Of a DNA stretch of 64,000 bases, positions 60,188 through 64,000 are shown one piece after another; the first letter of the stretch is position 1, and each line of letters starts with the position of its first letter. The notes below the pieces were generated by a model. The model saw only the letters and a program-made list of their open reading frames with translations. It ran no database searches and was not told the origin of the DNA. Both the position numbers and the translations under genes were made by a program. Origin of the DNA: Rhodanobacter sp. B04 (GTDB lineage Bacteria; Pseudomonadota; Gammaproteobacteria; Xanthomonadales; Rhodanobacteraceae); contig NZ_MUNV01000012.1 of the NCBI RefSeq assembly GCF_002001125.1, positions 1 to 64,000 of the forward strand, written 5' to 3'.

Positions 60188-61555
60188 ATGCTCGAGAAGG
60201 TCGTCATCGCCAACCGCGGCGAAATCGCGTTGCGCGTGTTGCGCGCCTGCCACAGTCTGGGCATCAAGACCGTGGCGGTGCACTCCACCGTGGACCGCAA
60301 TCTGAAGCACGTCGGCCTCGCCGACGAGTCGATCTGCATCGGCCCAGGCCCGTCGGTCGACAGCTATCTCAACATCCCGCGCATCATCGCGGCAGCGGAA
60401 ATCACCGATGCCCAGGCGATCCATCCGGGCTACGGCTTCCTGTCCGAGCGCGCCGACTTCGCCGAGCAGGTGGAGCAGTCCGGCTTCATCTTCATCGGCC
60501 CCACCGCGGACGTGATCCGCCTGATGGGCGACAAGGTCGAGGCGATCCGCGCGATGAAGGCGGCTGGCGTGCCGTGCGTGCCCGGCTCCGGCGGCCCGCT
60601 CGGCGAGGATGTCGACACCAATATCAAGATCGCCCGCGAGATCGGCTACCCGGTGATCATCAAGGCCGCCGGCGGCGGCGGTGGCCGCGGCATGCGCGTG
60701 GTGCGCACCGAGGCGCACCTGGGCAACGCGATCACCATGACCAAGGCCGAGGCCAAGGCCGCGTTCGGCAACGAGCAGGTCTACATGGAGAAGTTCCTGG
60801 AGAATCCGCGCCACGTGGAGATCCAGGTGCTCGCCGATGGTCAGGGCAACGCGATCCATCTGGGTGAACGCGACTGCTCGATGCAGCGTCGGCACCAAAA
60901 GGTGGTCGAGGAAGCGCCGGCACCGGGCATCACGCCGGAGCAGCGTGCCGCGATCGGCAAGGTCTGTGTCGATGCCTGTATCCGCATCAACTACCGCGGC
61001 GCCGGCACGTTCGAGTTCCTGTACGAAAACGGCCGCTTCTACTTCATCGAGATGAACACCCGCATCCAGGTCGAGCACCCGGTGACCGAGCTGATCACCG
61101 GCGTCGACCTGGTGCGCGAACAGCTGCTGATCGCCGGCGGCGAGAAGCTGTCGATCCGGCAGGAAGACATCGTCATCCGCGGCCACGCGATCGAATGCCG
61201 CATCAATGCCGAGGATCCCGACACCTTCATGCCGAGCCCCGGCACGGTGAAGCGCTTCGAGGCACCCGGCGGCCCCGGCGTGCGCGTCGACACGCACCTT
61301 TACGACGGTTACAAGATCCCGCCGAACTACGACTCGATGATCGGCAAGCTGATCGTGCACGGACCGGATCGCGAAACCGCGATCGCGCGCATGCGCCTGG
61401 CACTGGCCGAGACAGTCATCGAAGGGGTCAAGTGCAACATCCCGCTGCAGCAGCGGATCATGGCCGATGTCGGCTTCCAGCATGGTGGCCAGAACATCCA
61501 CTATCTGGAGAAGCGCATGGCGGAGCAGAAGGAACACCCCGCCACCGGACACTGA
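60188..61555 (+). CDS. accC: Biotin carboxylase subunit of acetyl-CoA carboxylase
   Basis: Carboxylates the biotin of AccB with bicarbonate and ATP. The 455-residue ATP-grasp protein has [21 protein letters not shown] at its N terminus, the glycine loop [11 protein letters not shown] near 160-170, and the catalytic [14 protein letters not shown] near 288-301. ATG 60188 fits the family start. It is coupled to accB and followed by a repeat-like gap before prmA. Confidence 0.98.
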   Translation: MLEKVVIANRGEIALRVLRACHSLGIKTVAVHSTVDRNLKHVGLADESICIGPGPSVDSYLNIPRIIAAAEITDAQAIHPGYGFLSERADFAEQVEQSGFIFIGPTADVIRLMGDKVEAIRAMKAAGVPCVPGSGGPLGEDVDTNIKIAREIGYPVIIKAAGGGGGRGMRVVRTEAHLGNAITMTKAEAKAAFGNEQVYMEKFLENPRHVEIQVLADGQGNAIHLGERDCSMQRRHQKVVEEAPAPGITPEQRAAIGKVCVDACIRINYRGAGTFEFLYENGRFYFIEMNTRIQVEHPVTELITGVDLVREQLLIAGGEKLSIRQEDIVIRGHAIECRINAEDPDTFMPSPGTVKRFEAPGGPGVRVDTHLYDGYKIPPNYDSMIGKLIVHGPDRETAIARMRLALAETVIEGVKCNIPLQQRIMADVGFQHGGQNIHYLEKRMAEQKEHPATGH

Positions 61556-61556
61556 C

Positions 61557-61715
61557 CGAAGGAAAAGAAGTGAGTGAAGAGGAGTGAGGAGTTGAGAAGA
61601 AGCAGGCACGCCCCGCTTCTCGCCATGGACCGAAGTGTCTCTCTCCAGCCCGACACACTCGTCACTGTGCCCGCGCCTCTTTCAATTCACTCGTCCTCAC
61701 TCACTCCTCAACCCT
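61557..61715. repeat. Purine-rich/pyrimidine-rich repeat between accC and prmA
   Basis: The plus strand is almost all purine (with T) from about 61557 to 61602 (units of AGTGAG, GAGGAG, AGAAG), and almost all pyrimidine from about 61676 to 61715 (CACTC, CCTCACTC, ACTCCTC). The two arms are partial inverted copies and could pair. A short hairpin AGAAGC/GCTTCT (61597-61602, 61615-61620) lies between. It looks like a mobile or repeated intergenic element of unknown kind. Confidence 0.55.
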
Positions 61716-62666
61716 ATGCCCTTTCTCGAACTCTCCCTCAGCATCCGCGTCGAGCAGCAGCCGCACGCGGAAGAATCGCTGGACGATCTCGGTGCGTTGT
61801 CGATCACGCTGCAGGACGCCAATGCGGAGACACCGGACGAACAGGCGATCTTCGAGCCAGGTGTGGGCGAATTGCCGCTGTGGCCGACGATCACGCTGAA
61901 CGCACTGTTCGACGAGCACACCGACCGTCGCGGCCTCACCGAAGCACTCGGCGAGCTGCTGCCCTGGCTGGAGCCGGACCAGCTGACGTTCCGCGAGGTC
62001 GCCGACCAGGACTGGGAGCGTGCCTGGATGGACCAGTTCAAGCCGATGCCGTTCGGTCGCCGGCTGTGGATCTATCCATGGAACATCGAACCGCCGGCCG
62101 ATGACGAACTGGTCGTGGTGCGCCTCGATCCCGGCCTGGCCTTCGGCAGCGGCACGCACCCGACGACCGCACTGTGCCTGGAATGGCTGGACGGCCTCGA
62201 CCTGGCCGGCAAGACGGTCACCGACTACGGCTGCGGCTCCGGCATCCTCGCGATCGCAGCGCTGAAGCTCGGTGCGGCCAGCGCGATCGGAGTCGACAAC
62301 GACCCGCAGGCGCTCATTGCCTCCATCGACAACGCCGAACGCAACGAGGTCGCCGATCGCCTTGCCGTGTTCCTGCCCGAGGATTTCAACATGCAGGCCG
62401 CTCCTGCGCATTCTGCGCGCGCGGCACTAGCGCATCCATGCGCGCCGGAAGCCGACGTGTTCATCGCCAACATCCTGGCCGGGCCGCTCGGCGCCCTGGC
62501 ACCGACCTTTGCTGCCGCCGCGAAACCCGGCGCGCCGTTCGCGATCTCCGGCATCCTGCAAGGGCAACAGGGCGAACTGCTGCAACGTTATGCCGAATGG
62601 TTCGACGAATTGCGCGTGGACACTCGCGAAGACTGGGTACGCATCAGCGGCCGCCGCCGCGCCTGA
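61716..62666 (+). CDS. prmA: Ribosomal protein L11 methyltransferase
   Basis: Trimethylates several amino groups of ribosomal protein L11. The 316-residue protein has the N-terminal substrate-recognition domain (PFLELSLSIRVEQQPHAEESLDDLGALSITLQD) and a SAM domain with TDYGCGSGILAIAALKLGA near 169-187. The signature DPGLAFGSGTHPTT before it and FIANILAGPL after it are family-specific. ATG 61716 gives the usual start; upstream in-frame sequence comes from the repeat element. Confidence 0.96.
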   Translation: MPFLELSLSIRVEQQPHAEESLDDLGALSITLQDANAETPDEQAIFEPGVGELPLWPTITLNALFDEHTDRRGLTEALGELLPWLEPDQLTFREVADQDWERAWMDQFKPMPFGRRLWIYPWNIEPPADDELVVVRLDPGLAFGSGTHPTTALCLEWLDGLDLAGKTVTDYGCGSGILAIAALKLGAASAIGVDNDPQALIASIDNAERNEVADRLAVFLPEDFNMQAAPAHSARAALAHPCAPEADVFIANILAGPLGALAPTFAAAAKPGAPFAISGILQGQQGELLQRYAEWFDELRVDTREDWVRISGRRRA

Positions 62667-62781
62667 ACACCGCAGCATCACGCCGTGGGTTTGTTGCCAC
62701 GCCACTCTGCCTGCCTAGTGCGCGCACGAACCCGTCGGGGCTCCCTGCTAAGCTTGCCGCATACTGATTGAAGCGGCCCGC

Positions 62782-63627
62782 ATGTACGCCCAATGCCCCG
62801 AATGCCTGTCCGTGTTTTCGCTGGATGTGCACACGCTCGTGCAGGCACACGGCCACGTGGTGTGCGGGCACTGCAAGGCCGGCTTCGACAGCATCGCCAC
62901 GCTGACCGAACAACTGCCGCCGGAACCCTTCCACGAATTGCCGGTTAACGAACCCGCATTCGAGCCGCCGTGCGTGGATCTGGTGGTCTACCGGCCACGC
63001 CCCGATCCGCCTGCGGTCATCGAAAGCGAGGCGGTGGCAGCGGAAGCACCTGCCGCCGAAGATTTCTCGCAACTGGTATTTGCGCCACGCTTTGCCCGCG
63101 AGGCGCGCGCGCGCCGACCCGCACGTCCGGCGCGCCGACGGCGCAACCCTGCACCGGGCGAGCGCCGCTGGCCATGGGTTGTCGCATGCAGCGTGCTCGC
63201 CTTGCTGCTCGCTATTCAACTGGCCTGGGCCGAACGCAGTCCGCTGATCCGCGATCCCACGGTAGGCGGCTGGCTGCGCAGCAGCTGCAACGTGCTCAAC
63301 TGCGAGCTTCCGCTGGTCTCGGCACCACGGCAGCTGCGGCTGCTCGCCAGCAATGTGCAGGCGCATCCCAGCGTCGCCGGCGCCTTGATGATCAGCGCCA
63401 GCGTGCGCAACGATGCCGCATTCGCCCAACCGTACCCGGTGCTCACGATCACCCTGTCCGACGCGCATGGACAGCGCATCGCGATGCGCCGGCTGCAGCC
63501 GAACGAATACCTCGATGACCCTGCGATTCTGCGCCGGGGCCTCGCTCCAGGCACCAGCGCCGTGCTGCTGCTGGAGGTGGAGGATCCCGGCGACAAAGCC
63601 GTGGCCTTCGAATTTGGTTTCGAATAG
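62782..63627 (+). CDS. DUF3426 zinc-ribbon membrane protein
   Basis: A 281-residue protein. It begins with an MJ0042-type zinc ribbon, C5-P-E-C8 and C28-G-H-C31, followed by a ~90-residue proline/alanine/arginine-rich linker, one transmembrane helix (WVVACSVLALLLAIQLAWA) near 137-155, and a DUF3426 extracytoplasmic domain (LLASNVQAHPSVAGALMISASVRNDAAFAQPYPVLTITLSD). The zinc ribbon would lie in the cytoplasm. The family occurs regularly between prmA and fis, with no known role. Confidence 0.92.
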   Translation: MYAQCPECLSVFSLDVHTLVQAHGHVVCGHCKAGFDSIATLTEQLPPEPFHELPVNEPAFEPPCVDLVVYRPRPDPPAVIESEAVAAEAPAAEDFSQLVFAPRFAREARARRPARPARRRRNPAPGERRWPWVVACSVLALLLAIQLAWAERSPLIRDPTVGGWLRSSCNVLNCELPLVSAPRQLRLLASNVQAHPSVAGALMISASVRNDAAFAQPYPVLTITLSDAHGQRIAMRRLQPNEYLDDPAILRRGLAPGTSAVLLLEVEDPGDKAVAFEFGFE

Positions 63628-63770
63628 CACTTAAAATTATCGGCACGCACGGGTAGACTCGACCCTTCGCGCAGACTGCCAACCGCCGCTCAATACGCAG
63701 CGTACCCTGCAGCAATAGTCATAACCATACGCAGCGGCCCATGTAGCCGCGGCCTTGTCCGTGAGGGAAG

Positions 63771-64000
63771 ATGTCCGTGAATGCCGTAAGACTGCCTGCT
63801 GTCGAGGCCGCAAAACAGACCTCGTTGCAGGACGCCGATTCGAAGGGTGTCGGCTCGCAGAATGCCGGCTCTCATAGCGCACTGAGCGAATGCGTCAGCC
63901 GTACGGTGCGCCGCTATCTCGCCGATATCGGCGATACCGAATGCGCCGAAGGCCTGCACGCGTTGGTGCTGCGCGAAGTCGAAGTGCCGCTGCTGCGCGA
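63771..64000 (+). CDS. fis: DNA-binding protein Fis (5' part, cut by window end)
   Basis: The first 76 codons of an open frame that runs off the window. MSVNAVRLPAVE opens the frame, and a short variable arm is followed by SECVSRTVRRYLADIGDTECAEGLHALVLREVEVPLLRE, the dimerisation helices of Fis-family nucleoid proteins. The C-terminal helix-turn-helix lies outside the window. A GAGGGAAG site precedes the ATG; GTG at 63777 is an alternative. Position after prmA and DUF3426 supports fis. Fis proteins activate rRNA promoters and shape the chromosome. Confidence 0.88.
   Translation, partial: MSVNAVRLPAVEAAKQTSLQDADSKGVGSQNAGSHSALSECVSRTVRRYLADIGDTECAEGLHALVLREVEVPLLR

Overview
The window is a dense, high-GC chromosomal segment with housekeeping gene neighbourhoods typical of gammaproteobacteria of the order Xanthomonadales (Lysobacterales), most likely family Rhodanobacteraceae (Rhodanobacter, Dyella or a relative). 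The placement is an inference from the gene set: PPi-dependent phosphofructokinase, K+-independent H+-pyrophosphatase, short-lid adenylate kinase, an S53 peptidase, a TPP-riboswitch thiC, and the groES-groEL / cutA / dsbD and aroQ-accB-accC-prmA-DUF3426-fis arrangements. I saw no phage, insertion sequence, CRISPR array or tRNA.

Layout. The first ~120 bases hold the promoter and leader of a ribosomal RNA operon reading leftwards out of the window. Next come a DUF192 gene, a small overlapping ORF, rubredoxin, thiE and hemL (0.3-3.2 kb), then a minus-strand run gloA, argD, SDR, Lon-N-like, mpl and adk (3.3-8.6 kb). From 8.8 to 16.8 kb lie PPi-phosphofructokinase, an RcnB-like protein, the membrane H+-pyrophosphatase, a prolyl oligopeptidase, a prolyl-4-hydroxylase-like dioxygenase and soluble pyrophosphatase: three PPi enzymes within 8 kb. 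A LysR / MFS / quinone-oxidoreductase-like group, a ferritin-like protein and riboswitch-controlled thiC follow (16.8-23.1 kb). A TetR regulator then diverges from an isoaspartyl-methyltransferase-like gene and tolC.

26-40 kb is an envelope-glycan region: waaA, a lipid A acyltransferase, a polysaccharide deacetylase overlapping a GT4 glycosyltransferase, an acyltransferase-3 protein, a methyltransferase, then on the other strand a GT2 glycosyltransferase, an O-antigen ligase and another GT4. It is split by a secreted S53 peptidase and an AT-rich ~0.8 kb gene-free stretch. 40-50 kb carries a Yip1-domain membrane protein, YceI, a nitroreductase, an ELM1-family protein, a large propeller-sensor diguanylate cyclase and glnE.

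50-64 kb has an LTA-synthase-like sulfatase, a tiny secreted protein made of hexapeptide repeats that fit the left-handed beta-helix rule (the least familiar gene here), groES-groEL under a CIRCE element, cutA, an EamA transporter, dsbD with a doubled N-terminal domain, a TlpA-like thioredoxin, aroQ, accB, accC, prmA, a DUF3426 protein and the 5' part of fis, cut by the window edge. Strong two-way terminators close several convergent junctions.
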